Part shown: positions 33,562-45,253 of the stretch, in pieces
Layout of the letters: every line of letters starts with the position of its first letter
How positions within the stretch are numbered: the first letter of the stretch is position 1
Assembly (NCBI GenBank): GCA_030068075.1
Contig: CM057831.1
Span: 13,311,370 to 13,375,369 of the forward strand
Direction of reading: 5' to 3'
DNA from: Paguma larvata
Taxonomy: Eukaryota > Chordata > Mammalia > Carnivora > Viverridae
Length of the DNA: 64,000 bases
Made by a program: the position numbers and the translations under genes
The notes under the pieces: model-generated
Told to the model about the DNA's origin: nothing
Databases searched by the model: none
Seen by the model: the letters and a program-made list of their open reading frames with translations, nothing else

Positions 33562-33775
33562 GGGCGCCTGGGTGGCTCAGTCGGTTGAGCGGCCGACTTC
33601 GGCTCGGGTCATGATCTCACGATCTGTGGGTTTGAGCCCCGCGTCGGGCTCTGTGCTGATGGCTGAGTCTGGAGCCTGCTTCCGGTTCTGTGTCTCCCTC
33701 TCTCTCTCTGCCCTTCCCCTGCTCATGCACTGTCTCTCTGTCAAAAATAAATAAATGTTAAAAAAAAAAAAAAGA
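33562..33775 (+). mobile_element. felid tRNA-Lys SINE
   Basis: Near-consensus: GGGGCGCCTGGGTGGCTCAG, TTTGAGCCCCGCGTCGGG, and AATAAATAAATG with a long A tail. Confidence 0.95.
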
Positions 33776-34509
33776 AAGATATTTCTTTAAAAAAAAAAAG
33801 ACCCCAGTGACAAAGTTGGTCGCAGAAGGGGTTAGATTGACCCTAGGTGACCCATCAACATGAACAAAACACGAGAGCCATGGGGTACGTTGTGAAACAA
33901 CACACGGTCCTCAACCCTGCGGCACATCCCTGCTGCGGCTCCGAGACCCAAGGCGTGAATAAAGCTGGTGGAACAAGATGAAAGAAAAAGATCTATGACC
34001 TGAGAGCTTGGCCTTTTGACCAGTGAGGATGTTCTCTTTGGTCTCCAGCACCGCACTTACTGGGGAGCACACTGGTACTCGTATAGATGGTGGATCGGAG
34101 TCTGTCTCCCTGGCTGGTTGTGCCAGCTCTCAGGGACGTTTACCATGAGAGGTTTCAGCCTACAGGAACCTTGGTCATCTCAGTCTTCTTGCTCATTAGT
34201 ACTGGAAAAGTTCCATTGCAGAAGCATCTGCCTGTGTCCCAGGTTAGTGGGTCTGTGACTGGAGGGGTCCTACATTTTCACGGGAGACCAGAGACCTCAT
34301 TTTTACTACATCATCCTTGTAGCCTGGACAACAAAGGTCTTTGCCTTCTTAGGCTAACGTCAGGAGTAAACTTTAGGATCACGGAGCTGCATCACTCACT
34401 CCTTGTCTGGATGCCTCTTGATTCTTGGGTTAAACCATTAAAAGGCTTATTGGTTTGGGTTGCTATTAATAGATCCTACTTGTGAATGATCAGATGATGA
34501 ATCCTTTAA

Positions 34510-34716
34510 ATTGGCTTTATTTTTTATTTTAGAGAGTGAGAGAGAACACACAAGAAAGGAGCGAGGGGGCGACGTGGAGAGAGAGAGAGAATCTTAAGTA
34601 GGCTCCATGTTCAGTATGAAGCCAGATACAGGGCTCGATCCCCCAACCCTGGGATCATGACCTGAGCTGAAATCAAGAGTCGATGCTCAACTGACTGAGC
34701 CACCCAGGCACCCCTA
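34510..34716 (-). mobile_element. felid tRNA-Lys SINE, minus strand
   Basis: Reverse complement: tail TTATTTTTTATTTTAGAGAG at left, B-box GGCTCGATCCCCC, head GAGCCACCCAGGCACCCC at right. Confidence 0.92.
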
Positions 34717-35671
34717 AACTGCCTATATTTAAAATAAAGAGGTCTCCATTGTCTTATTAGTGTAACAGCTAATAAGAGTCAGTCTTGGGGACTCCCTTGG
34801 CCAGATAAAAGAAGAGATTACACCTAAGACAGAAAGAAATGTCCTCATCCAATGTAAATTCCCCTTAAAGCCTGGCCTTATTTGCCTGTTTTAACTTCCC
34901 TTTTCCTACTAGATTAACGGAGATCACTCTGGCCTAATCTCTAGGTTCAAAGTACTAGGTTGCATGTGTGACTGCTGAAAGCCGGGAAATAAATTTAACA
35001 AAAGTGCTGGACCTTCCAGGGCTCTGTCATGAGGCTCTGTCCAGCCTGGGGCATTTGTGCACAACCTTCCTTACAGGCATACCCTACCCGCCCTACCCCA
35101 CCCCCACACACGGCAAAAGAATTTGCATCCCTGGACAGCGGCAGAGCTTTCAAATTCTGTAAAGCCCTCTACTTTCAAAAGATCCTACTGAATTTAGAGA
35201 GTAACTATGTGATTATATTTACAACCTTCCCTTTGCAGAGGAAACAAACGACCACAATTCCTCCTAAGCCCCCCCTATAGATGATATGCAAAAGGCCAAT
35301 ATTCAGGGGCCAATAGAAGCCAAAATTAAGTTATGTACCCAGAAAAAAGGCTTTTGTTAAAATGCTTTATACAGACTTCATAAAGGCAAAGATCTTGTGG
35401 TTCCCATTTTAAATTTATTTCTGATAATAAAAGAGGCAAGTTTAGTTTAAAAGATGGGCCAATCCTTTGATAGTCAGGCTATAATCCAGTCACTGGGGAG
35501 TTAGGAACATTTGTCTCCATTTCACAAATCTCTACAAAACTGGAACTACAGCTCTAGAAACAAGTTAGAGCCTATCTATCCCTACCAACCTCCAAACCTC
35601 GAATATTCCTCTCAGAATGTTTATAAATGTGATAAAAGATCAGGATATTGGAACAAAATTGTACTTAAAAT

Positions 35672-35706
35672 TGCAGAGTCGAGAGTGCTAACCATTACAC
35701 TATGGC
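35672..35706 (-). tRNA. tRNA-Gln 5'-half pseudogene fragment
   Basis: On the minus strand the sequence CCATAGTGTAATGGTTAGCA followed by CTCTCGACTCTG matches the 5' half of tRNA-Gln(CTG) with about two mismatches, up to and including the anticodon. Similarity then stops. The acceptor 5' end is damaged, and the 3' half with the T-loop is absent. It is a fragment and not a functional tRNA. It lies about 20 bp upstream of a young L1 insertion. Confidence 0.7.
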
Positions 35707-35726
35707 TTAAAAGTAAATTTCAAACG

Positions 35727-36352
35727 GGAACCCTCTTGCACTGTGGGTGGAATGCAAACTGGTGCAGCCGCTCTAGAAAACAGTGTGGAGGTTTCTTGAA
35801 AAAATTAAAAATAGAATTACCCTATGACCCAGCAATAGCACTGCTGGGAATCTACCCAAGAGACACAGGAGTGCTGATGCAGAGGGGCATGTGTAGCCCG
35901 AAGTTCATAGCAGCACTTTCGACAATAGCCAAATCATGGAAAGAGCCTAAGTGCCCATCAACTGACGAATGGATAAAGAAGATGTGGTTTGTATATACAA
36001 TGGAATACTACCTGGCAATGAGAAAGAATGAAATCCTGCCATTTGCAGCAACATGGATGGAACTGGAAGGTATTATGCTAAGTGAAATACGTCAGAGAAA
36101 GACAGATATATGTTTCCACTCATATGCAGATCTTGAGAAACTTAACAGAAGACCATGGGGGAAGAGAAAGGGGGAAAATAAGTTACAGAGAGGGAGAGGC
36201 AAACCAAATACAGAGAGCAAACTGAGGGTTGATGGTGGGGGCAGTGGGGGAGAGGGAGTTAAGTGGGTGATGGCATTGAGGAGGGCACTTGTTGGGATGA
36301 GCGCTGGGTGTTGTATGGAAGCCAATTTAACAATAAATTATATTTTAAAAAA
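35727..36352 (+). mobile_element. young 5'-truncated L1 (ORF2 C-terminus and 3' UTR)
   Basis: Starts inside ORF2 at 'ctcttgcactgtgggtgg' and ends in 'aataaattatattttaaaaa'. An open frame covers the ORF2 C-terminal part, with LLGIYPRD, CPSTDEWIKKMW and MEYYLAMRKNEILPF phrases, then reads on into the 3' UTR. Flanked by gtaaatttcaaa at about 35713-35724 and again at 36354-36365. Little decay, so a recent insertion. Confidence 0.92.
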
Positions 36353-36365
36353 GGTAAATTTCAAA

Positions 36366-36761
36366 TCACAATTACCCTGAAACTCTAGAAATTCTTTACC
36401 TTCTTTGTCCATTGAAATGATAAATCTTATGTCCTTGGAATGTAAACAGCCCACAGTATCCTGAGACTGAAGAAAAAGGGGGAAGTATTTAAAAATTGCA
36501 CCTGTAATGTCCTCTTCATAAATATCAGTAGAAACAAAATTAAGATTTTGTTTGCATCTTGTATTTTTGTGTGTCCATGTGTGTTATGAGATTTTCTCAA
36601 CCTCCAGATGGTATTGCTAAACTTCATAAACAAGCTTTATTTAATTGGTTTAAAGGCGAGCACTTGTAACTACTGGGCATTCTAAGACTCAGGATAGAAA
36701 CTAACCCAAATGTTTCTCAATTTCATGTGATTTGGGAAAATATTTGGTATTAAAGCTAACA
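36366..36761. other. AT-rich sequence between L1 fragments
   Basis: Nothing recognised. It may continue the retroviral-like sequence upstream of the L1 insertion. Confidence 0.4.
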
Positions 36762-36865
36762 ACTCCAGGAGTAGAATCCAGTGATTCATCTCTTACATAT
36801 GACCCCTTACTCCTGCCAAGACTGCTGTATGTTAACTAACTTGAATTAAAAAAATTTTTTTAAAA
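36762..36865 (+). mobile_element. miniature L1 3' end with inverted 5' part
   Basis: The first ~45 bp are antisense L1 3' UTR ('aactccaggagtagaatcca', 'gtgattcatctcttacatat') and the next ~50 bp are sense L1 3' UTR ('ctgctgtatgttaactaact') ending in an A/T-rich tail. This looks like a very short twin-primed insertion. Confidence 0.55.
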
Positions 36866-37257
36866 AACAAGAGAATTAAATAGACGTAAATCAAAAGTTT
36901 TGTACGAATTTTTAAATAGGCTTTGGTAACCTTAGATTTTAAAGTTTTGCTAAGGTAAATGAGTAGACTTCATAGATCGAGGTCATTTCTAAATCAGAGG
37001 AACCATATTCAGTCCTTAATGTTGCATTATTTTATCTACTTCTCTTACTATAGAGAACCTAAAGCTATAGAGAATCTAAATTGGGTCTGTTATTAAACAT
37101 CTGCTTTACTGAAAGATGAAAAAATATTTCTAAAGTTGTGAAATATGTTCATAAATGTGCCAATGTAAAGAGTTCTGGTGTAACTGTTCACAGTTGCTTA
37201 CTATTTAGTTTCCATTAGAGATTAAGGTTTCTAAGCATTAAGAATGCTAAAAAATTG
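36866..37257. other. AT-rich non-coding sequence
   Basis: No gene or named repeat recognised. Confidence 0.4.
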
Positions 37258-37458
37258 GGCGCCTGGGTGGCTTAGTAGGTTAAGCATCTGACTTCAGCTC
37301 AGGTCATGATCTCACCATTCGTAAGTTCAAGCCCCACATCAGGCTCTGTGCGGACAGCTCAGAGCCTGGACCCTGCTTTAGATTCTTTCTCTCTCTCTCT
37401 GCCCCTCCCTGGCTTGTACTCTTTCTCTCAAAAATTAATAAATAAACATTTTTAAAAA
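37258..37458 (+). mobile_element. felid tRNA-Lys SINE
   Basis: Head GGCGCCTGGGTGGCTTAG, B-box-like GTTCAAGCCCC, CT-rich stretch, AATAAATAAAC tail. Confidence 0.94.
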
Positions 37459-37752
37459 AGAATTCTAAAAATGTAATTAAGACTACTGCAAATAATAAGG
37501 GAAACAATTCTGGAAAGTAAAATGTTCTTTGCTTTTTGAGAGCAAGTCTGAAGAATAAAAATATATATTTGTTAGGAAGAGAAAATTTTGTCCTAAAGGG
37601 TGACTGGTTATTGAAAGAGGGGAAAATTTAGGACAAAATCTGAATATTAAAAATAAATTGAAATGGTTTACATAATAGCATGAATCTTTGGGAAGAAATT
37701 TTGTGTGTCATCAGTATTGGCTAAGATTAGAGTAAATGTAAGTAAATGAGGT
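37459..37752. other. AT-rich non-coding sequence
   Basis: Nothing recognised. Confidence 0.4.
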
Positions 37753-37964
37753 TTTTTAAAAAATTTTTAATGCTTATTTATTTTTGAGAAAGAGAGACAG
37801 AGCATGAGCAGGCAGAGGGTCAGAGTGAGAGGGAGACACAGAGTCTGAAGCAGGCTCCAGGCTCTGAGCTGTCAGTACAGAGCCCGATGCAGGGTTTGAA
37901 CTCACAGTGAGATTATGATCTGAGCCGAAGTCAGCCATTAACCCACTGAGCCACCCAAGCGCCT
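37753..37964 (-). mobile_element. felid tRNA-Lys SINE, minus strand
   Basis: Tail TTTAATGCTTATTTATTTTT at left, head GAGCCACCCAAGCGCC at right. Confidence 0.93.
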
Positions 37965-38189
37965 CGTAAATGAGTTTTAGTATTAAAAGTACACGGACAC
38001 AAAGTTTTTCTTTTCTCTTTGTTAAAAAACAAAGTTTTCTTGAACTGTCTGCTCTTAAACCATAATAAACAAGTTCCTTTACCTTTTTATCTGCCTAAAA
38101 AACAATGATTCTGTTGGCCATAATAATTTGCTATATTTATCAGATCTTTGATTACTTAAGAAAACTGAGTCTTAAGAGTAAAGTAGCTA

Positions 38190-38346
38190 GGGGCCCCCTG
38201 GGTAGCAGCTCAGTTGGTTGAACGTCAGACTTTGGCTCAGGTCATGATCTCACAGTTCATCCGAGTCTGCGTCAGATTCTCAATCTCCCTCTCTCTCTGC
38301 CCCTCCCCTGCTAGCGCACTCTCCCTGTCTCTCAAAAATAAACATT
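38190..38346 (+). mobile_element. felid tRNA-Lys SINE, internally deleted
   Basis: Head GGGGCCCCCTGGGTAGCAGC (with an inserted AGC), then the B-box region is lost ('cagttcatccgagtctgcg') before the CT-rich part. Confidence 0.88.
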
Positions 38347-38535
38347 TCTTCCTGTTTGAGTACTGGTAGTATGTGAGTGTCTAGGAATTTGTCCATTTCC
38401 TCTAGATTATCCTGTTTGTTGGCATGTAATTATTCATAGGGTTCTCTTATAATTGTTTTTATCTCTGGGCTGCTGGTTGTGATCTCTATGCTTTCGTTTG
38501 TGATTTTTATCTCTTTGGGTCTTCTCTCTTTTCTT
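38347..38535 (-). mobile_element. inverted 5' segment of an L1 (ORF2), minus strand
   Basis: Antisense ORF2: 'gtctaggaatttgtccattt', 'cctctagattatcctg', then 'gtgatttttatctctttggg'. It lies head to head with the sense L1 that starts at about 38540, the arrangement left by twin priming. Confidence 0.8.
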
Positions 38536-40258
38536 TGTGAGAAGTCTACACATTCAATGCAATCCCTACCAAAATAACACCAGCTTTCTTCACAGAGCTG
38601 GAACAAACAGTCCTAAGATTTGTGCAGAACCAGAAAAGACCTCAGATAGCCAAAGTAATGCTGAAAAAGAAAACCAAAGCTGAAGGCATCACAATTCCAG
38701 ATTTTAAGCTGTATTACAAAGCTGTAATCATCAAGTCAGTATGGTACTGGCACAAAAACGGACACAGATCAATGGAACAGAATAGGGAACCCAGAAATGG
38801 ACCCACAAGTATATGGCCAACTAATTTTTGACAAAGCAGGAAAGAGAGTATCCAATGGAAAAAAGTTTCTTCAGCAAATAGGGCTGGGAAAACTGGACAG
38901 CAACATGCAAGAGAATGAAAGTGGACAACTTTCTTACACCATACACAAAAATAAACTCAAAATATGAGACAGTGAACCATCAAAATCCTAGAAGAGAAAA
39001 CAGGCAACGACTTCTTTGACCTCAGCTGCAGCAACTTCTTCTAGACATGTCTCAGGAGACAAGGGAAACAAAAGTAAAAATGAACTACTGGGATCTTATC
39101 AAGATAAAAAGCTTCTGCACAGTGAAGTAAACAATCAACAAAACTAAAGGCAACTGACAGAATGGGAAAAGATATTTGCAAATGACATATTGGATAAAGG
39201 GTTAGTATCCAAAATCTATAAAGAATTTATCAACATCAACACCCCCAAAACAAATAATCCAATTAAAAATGGGCAGAGATATGAAGAGACATTTCTCCAA
39301 AGAAGACATCCAGATGGCTAACAAACACATGAAAGGACATCATTCATCATCAGGGAAATGCAAATCAAAACTACAATGAGGGGCACCTGGGTGGCTCAGT
39401 TGGTTAAGAGTCCGACTTTGGCTCAGGTCAGGATCTCACAGTCCATGAGTCTGAGCCCCGCATCTGTATCCTTTCTCTCTGTCTCTCCCCCTGCTCACAC
39501 CATCTCTCTCTCAAAAATAAACATTCGAAAAATTTTTTAAAAACCACAATGAGATACCACCTCACACCTGTCAGAATGGCTAGAATTAACTCCAGAAACA
39601 ACAGATGTTGGCAAGGATGAGGAGAAAGGAATCCTTTTGCATTGCTTGTGGGAATGCACACTGGTGTAGTCACTCTGGAAAACAGTATGGAGGTTCCTCA
39701 AAAAATTAAAAATAGAACTACCCTACGACCCAGCAGTTGCAGTAGTAGGTATTTATCCAAAGATACAAAAATGCTGATTCAAAGGGGCAGCACTATCAAC
39801 AATAGTCAAATTATGGAAAGAGCCCAAATGTCCATCAACTGATGAATGGATAAAGAAGATGTGGCATATATATACAATATATACTATTTGGCGGTTAAAA
39901 AGAATGAAACCTTGCTATTTGCAACAACATGGATGGAACTAGAGTATCTTATGCTAAGCAAAATAAGTCAGGCAGAGAAATACCAATATCATATGATTTC
40001 ATTCATATGTGGAATTTAAGAAACAAAACAGATAAACATAAGGGAACGAAAAATAAGATAAAATCAGAAAGGGAGGCAAACTATAAGAGATAAATACAAC
40101 AAACCAGGGGTTGCTAGAGGGGAGGTGGGTATGGGAATGGGCTAAATGGGTGAAGGGCATTGGATGGCACTTGTTGGGATGAGCACTCTGTAAGTGATGA
40201 ATCACTGGGTTCTACTGAAAACAATATGTTGTATGTTAACGAGTTTAAATTTTTAAAA
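38536..40258 (+). mobile_element. L1, plus strand, ORF2 C-terminal half and 3' UTR
   Basis: Sense ORF2 from 'cattcaatgcaatccctacc' through 'gaatggataaagaagatgtgg' to the 3' UTR 'atgttgtatgttaacgagtt'. A felid SINE is inserted at 39381-39541. Frames are broken by stops and indels. Confidence 0.92.
39381..39541 (+). mobile_element. felid tRNA-Lys SINE inside L1 ORF2
   Basis: Flanked by aactacaatgag (39369-39380) and aaccacaatgag (39542-39553). The middle is shortened. Confidence 0.93.
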
Positions 40259-40261
40259 AAC

Positions 40262-40455
40262 TAATATTTTTATTTTTTTAATGTCTATTATTGAGAGAGA
40301 GAGAGAGAGAGAGAATGAGCAGGGAAGGGCAGAGAGAGAAGGAGGCACAGACTCTGAAGCAGGCTCTAGGCTCCGCACTGTCAGCACACAGACTGCGAGA
40401 TGAGGACCGGAGCTGAAGTTGGACGGTTAACCAACTGAGCCACCCAAGTGCCCCT
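40262..40455 (-). mobile_element. felid tRNA-Lys SINE, minus strand
   Basis: Tail at left and head GAGCCACCCAAGTGCCCC at right. It separates the 3' end of the plus-strand L1 from the 3' end (poly-T) of the next, minus-strand L1. Confidence 0.93.
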
Positions 40456-42380
40456 AATTTTTTTTTTTTTTTACGTTTTTTGGTTTGTGGTTTTTTTCCC
40501 TCCTTTGTTCATTTGTGTGTTAAATTCCACATATGAGTGATCATATGGTATTTGTCTTTCTCTGACTTACTTTGCTTATTTGCTTATTTTGGTTATTTCC
40601 TTATTTTGACCTGTTTGTTTATTTTGCTCTAGATACTCTCCAGATCCATCCATGTTGTGGTAAGAGGCAGAATTTCATTCTTTAAGCTGAATAATACTCC
40701 ATTGCTTATATATTCCATATCTTCTTTATCCATTCAGTTATTGAGAGACACCAGGGCTGCTTCCATAATTGGGCAATTGCAAAGTTGCAATAAACATAAA
40801 GGTACATGTATCCCTTTGAAATAGTGTTTTTGTATTATTTGGGTAAATACCCAGTAGTGCAACGTACTGGATCGTAGGGTAGCTCTATTTTTAAGTTTCG
40901 GAGGTACCATCACACCGTTCTCCCCATTGGCTGCACCAATTTGCATTCCCACCAACAACGCACAAGAGTTGCTTTTTCTCCACATCCTTGCCAATACTTG
41001 TTTCTTATGTTTATTTTGCCATTCTGACAGGTGTGAGGAAATAGCTCATTGTACTTCTGATTTGCATTTCCCGGTTGATGAGCGATGTTGAGCATCTTTT
41101 CGTGTGTCTGTTGGCCAACCATAGGTCGTCTTTGAAGGAATGTCTGTTCGTGTCTTCTGCCCATTTTTAATTGGATTATTTGTTTTTTGGGTGTTGTATG
41201 AATTCCCTATATATTCTGGATACTAAGCCTTTATCAGATATGTCATTTGCAGATACCTTCTCCCATACAGTAGGTTGCCTTTGAGTTTTGTTCCCTTTGC
41301 TGTGCCAAAGCTTTTTACTTTGATGTAGTCCCAATAGTTTATTTTTGCTCTTGTTTCCTTTGCCTCTGGAAATATATCTAGGAAAGTGTTGCTACAACCA
41401 ATATCAGAGAAATTACGGCCTGTGCTCTCTTCTAGGACTTTCATTGTTTTCAGGTCTCACATCGAGGTCCTTAATCTATTTAGTTTGTGTATGGTGTAAG
41501 AAAGTGGCCCAATTTTGTTCCTTTGCATGTTGCTGTCCAGTTTTCCCAACACCATTTGCTGCAGAGACTACCTTTTTCCCACTGCATATTCTTACCTCCT
41601 TGGACAAAGACTAATTGACTGTATAGTCATGAGTTTGTTTCTGGGCTTTCTATTCTGTTCTATATTTTTGTGCCAACACCACACTGTTTTGATTACTACA
41701 GCTTTGTAATATAGCTTGAAGTCTGGAACGGTGATATCTCCAGTTTTGTTTTAATTTTTCAACATGGCTTTGGCTATTCAGGTCTTTTCTGGTTCCATAC
41801 AAATTGTAGGATTATTTGTTCCTGTTCTGTGAAAAATGGTGTTGGTATTTTGATAGCAATTGCGTCAAGTCTGTAGATCACTTTGACTAGTACAGACAGC
41901 TTAATATTTGTTCTCCCAATCCATGAGCATGGAATCTACTTCCATTTGTTCGTATTGTCTTCAATTTGTTTCATAAACATTTTATACCTTTCAGAGTACA
42001 AGTCTTGCACCTCTTTAATTTTATTCTAGTTATTTTATTGTTTTGGGAGCAATTGCAAATGGGATTGTTTTCTTATTTTTTGCTGCTTCATTACTAGTGT
42101 ATAGGAATGCAACAGATTGCTCTATAAATTGATTTTTGTATCCAACTTTATTGAATTCATCTATCAATTCTAGTAGTTTTTTATGGAGTCTTAGGATTTT
42201 CTATATATAGTATCATGTGATTGACAAGTAGTGAAAGTTTTACTTCTTTCTTCCTTACCAACTTGAATGCCTTTGCGTTTTGTTGTCTCATTGCTATGGC
42301 TAGGACTTCCAGTACTGTGCTGAATGAAAGTGGTGATAGTGGACATCCCTGTCTTGTTCCTGACCTTAGAGGAAAAGCTA

Positions 42381-42632
42381 TCAGTTTTCCTCATTGAGTA
42401 TGATGTTTGTTATGGGTCTTTCATAGAAGGCCTTTATTTTGTTGAAGTATATTCCCTCTGGACCTACTTTGTTGAGGAATTTTTTCATGAATGAATGTTG
42501 TATTTTATCAAATGCTTTTTCTCCATCTACTAAAAGGATCATGTGGTCTTTATCCTTTCTCTTATTGATGTGACATATATTGATTGACTTGTGAATACTG
42601 AACCACTCTTGCATACCGGAAATAAATCCCAC
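42381..42632 (-). pseudogene. L1 ORF2 reverse-transcriptase fragment
   Basis: An 83-codon open piece of copy A ORF2, with [26 protein letters not shown] and NIILNEEN phrases typical of the L1 RT palm. It ends in a stop, and the downstream RT sequence continues in other frames with a destroyed FADD. Confidence 0.85.
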
Positions 42633-43282
42633 GTGACTGTGATTTTTTTTTTTTTTTTTTTGGTATTCTTGGATTCAGCTTGCTAGTATTTTGTTGAGGA
42701 ATTTTGCATTTATGTTCATCAGAGATATTGGCCTGTAGCTGTCTTTGTGTGTGAGTTTTGGTGTAGGTGTGGTGCCTCTATCTGGTTTTGGTATCAGGGT
42801 GTTACTGGCCTGATAGAATGAATTTGGAAGTGTTCCTTTCTCCTTTTTGGAAAAGTTTGAGAAGAACAGGTGTTAACTCTTCTTTAATGTTTGGCTGAAT
42901 TCGCCTGTGAAGCCATCTGGTCCTGGACTTTTGTTTGTTGGGAGTTGTTTTTTTGTTTTTATTTTTTGTTTTTTACAGATTCGATTTCTTTGCTGATAAT
43001 CAGTCTGTTCAAATTTTCTATTTCTGATTCAGTTTTGGTAGGTTGTATTTTTCTAGGAATTTATCTATTTCTTCTAGATTGTCTAATTTTTTTGGCATAA
43101 ATATTGTTTTATTTCTGTGGTGTTAATCCTGGTTTCATTAATTCGTTGTTATTGTTTTTGTTTCTATACCATTTATTTCTGCTTTAATTTTTATTATTCC
43201 TTTCCTTCTGCTGGTCTTGGGTTTTGTTTGTTCTTTTTCTAGCTCCTTTAGAAGTAAGGTCAGGTGGTTTGAGATTTTTCTT

Positions 43283-43614
43283 GCTTCTCAGGAAAAGAAA
43301 AGCTAGTAAAAACAAGATAAAAGGGGCCAGCCAGATGCCCAAGGCTAGATACTCCCCTTGTGTACTTTTAGCTTCTGTAATCTTGTCTCCTGTGTCTACC
43401 AACTACCCTGGGGCACCACTGATAAAGGCCCTCCCCTTTTTCTTTTGTCTCTCAACCCCCTACCACCCGAGCCATAAAAGGAAGCCTATGTCATGTTCTG
43501 GGGGTCAGCCTTTGGAGGTGACTCCGCTGGGTCAGCACTGGTGCACAATAAAGTCTCTTCTGATTCCCTGTGTGTGGCTTCTCTCTTCCTGGGCACCGAG
43601 TATTTGCTGTAACA
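43283..43614 (+). repeat. solo LTR inserted in L1 copy A
   Basis: The L1 text breaks at 'gatttttcttgcttctc' and resumes at 'ctgaggtaggcctgtatta'. The insert has a TATA-like CATAAAAGGAAGCC at about 43472-43485 and AATAAAG at 43547-43553, and ends GCTGTAACA. This is the layout of a class I LTR with U3, R and U5. No internal retroviral sequence accompanies it, so it is a solo LTR. Orientation is opposite to the host L1. Confidence 0.78.
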
Positions 43615-44159
43615 CCTGAGGTAGGCCTGTATTACTAAAAATGTCCTTCTTAGAACCACTTTTGCTGCATCCCAAAGATTTTGGACCATTATGTTTTCAT
43701 TTTCATTTCTATGTAATTTTTTATTCTTTGATTTCTTGGTTGACCCATTCATTGTTTCATAGCATGTTATTTAACTTCCCTGTATTTGTGGTCTTTCCAG
43801 ATTTTTTCTTGTGGTCAATTTCTAGTTTCATACTACCGTGGTTGGAAAAGTTGCGTGGTATGACTTCAATCTTCTTGAATTTGTTGAGACTTGTTTTGTG
43901 GCCTAACATGCACTCTAGTCTGGAGAATATTCCATGTGTTCTTGAGAAGAAAGTGTATGCCACTGTTTTAGTATGAAACCTTCTGAATATACCTGTTAAA
44001 TCCATCTGATCCCGTGTATCATTCAAAGCCGCTGTTTCCTTGTTGTCTTTCCTGCTTGGATGATCTGTTCCCTTTCATTATCATGTTACTGTTGTATTAG
44101 TTCCTTTATGTTACTGTTTTATATATTTGGGTGCTTCCAGGTTTGGGTGAATAAATATT

Positions 44160-44389
44160 TACATACACGTATATATACATATATATGCATATACATATAC
44201 ACATATACACGTATGTATAAACGTGTATATATATATGCATATATACATATGCATTGTATATGTATATATGTATGTATATATGTATATACTTATGCATGTA
44301 TATGTATGTATGTGTGTATATACGTGTATGTATGTATATGTGTGTATGCATGTATATGTGCATTTATGTGTGTATATATATATGCATGT

Positions 44390-44418
<29 letters not shown>
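44160..44418 (+). repeat. (TATG/TACA)n microsatellite in L1 copy A
   Basis: About 260 bp of tatatatgcatata, tgtatgtata and tgtgtgtg units. It creates long spurious frames on both strands (for example 44060-44590) rich in Tyr, Ile, Cys and Met. Confidence 0.95.
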
Positions 44419-44423
<5 letters not shown>

Positions 44424-45060
44424 ACAGGGCCATTTTGTCATTTTGTGGTTTTTATACTTTTCCTATGATCGTTTCTTTTCTTGCTCTCCTCTCTCACGGT
44501 GTGCTGGCTGTCTTTAGTGATGTTCTTGGAAATCTTTTTCTTTATTCTGGCCTATCTATTACTGGTTTTTTGAATTTTAGTCACCATTAGACTTGTCTGT
44601 AACATCTTCTGCTTAAGTTTGGATCCATTCTTTCTACCCCCCAACCCCACATTTTAGGTATATGGAACCTAACTTTCCGTCATTTTGTGAGTCCCGACTG
44701 ATTTTTATACATATACCTCTTTTTACTGCTTTTGTATTTCCTACTTTTTTTATTCTTATTTGTGGTCTTTCCTGTCCACTCCCCGAATCCCCTTTAACTT
44801 TTTTGTAGGGCTGGTTTAGAGGTCATGAACTCCTTTAATTTTTGTCTGAGTAACTCTTTATTTCTCCTTCCATTCTGAATGATAGTGTTATTGGGTAAAG
44901 GTTTTTTTTTTTTTCTTTCAACAATTTGAATATATCATACCACTCCCTTCTGGCCTGCTTCAACTATTCTGCTGAAAAGTAAGCTCACAGCTTTAGGGGG
45001 GGGGTTCCCCTTGTATGTAGCAGTCATCTTTTCTCTTGCTGCTTTTAACATTCTCTATCA

Positions 45061-45253
45061 GGGCACCTGGGTGGCTCAGTTGGTTAAGTGTCCAACTTTG
45101 GCTCAGGTCATGATCTCATTGTTCGTGAGTTCAAGCCCTGCGTTGGGATCTGTGCTGACAGCTCATCGCCTGGAGCCTGTTTCATATTCTGTGTCTCCTC
45201 CTCTCTCTGCCCCTCCCCTACTCATGCTCTCTCTCAAAAATAAACATTAAAAA
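45061..45253 (+). mobile_element. felid tRNA-Lys SINE inside L1 copy A
   Basis: Head GGGCACCTGGGTGGCTCAG, B-box-like GTTCAAGCCC, A-rich tail. Confidence 0.94.

Larger units (their letters stand above)
33114..35671 (+). other. possible retroviral internal sequence after the second-family LTR
   Basis: Follows the LTR directly and is interrupted by SINEs at 33562-33775 (+) and 34510-34716 (-). A short ATGGGCCAATCC near 35454 would encode MGQS, reminiscent of gammaretroviral Gag starts, but the frame stops after about 15 codons. No domain is firmly recognisable, so the retroviral reading is an inference from position. Confidence 0.35.

Noticed and set aside
35615..35640. Zinc-knuckle-like YKCDKRSGYW peptide suggesting retroviral nucleocapsid
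   Set aside because: Only one cysteine of a CCHC pattern is present, and no second knuckle or capsid homology is visible.
35511..36380. 289-codon plus-strand frame, one of the longest in the window
   Set aside because: Chimeric: the first ~70 codons are unrelated upstream sequence read through the tRNA-like fragment, the middle is the C-terminal part of L1 ORF2, and the end is L1 3' UTR. It is not a gene.
44060..44590. 176-codon frame rich in Tyr, Ile, Cys and Met
   Set aside because: It is the translation of a TATG/TACA microsatellite, with frames on both strands.
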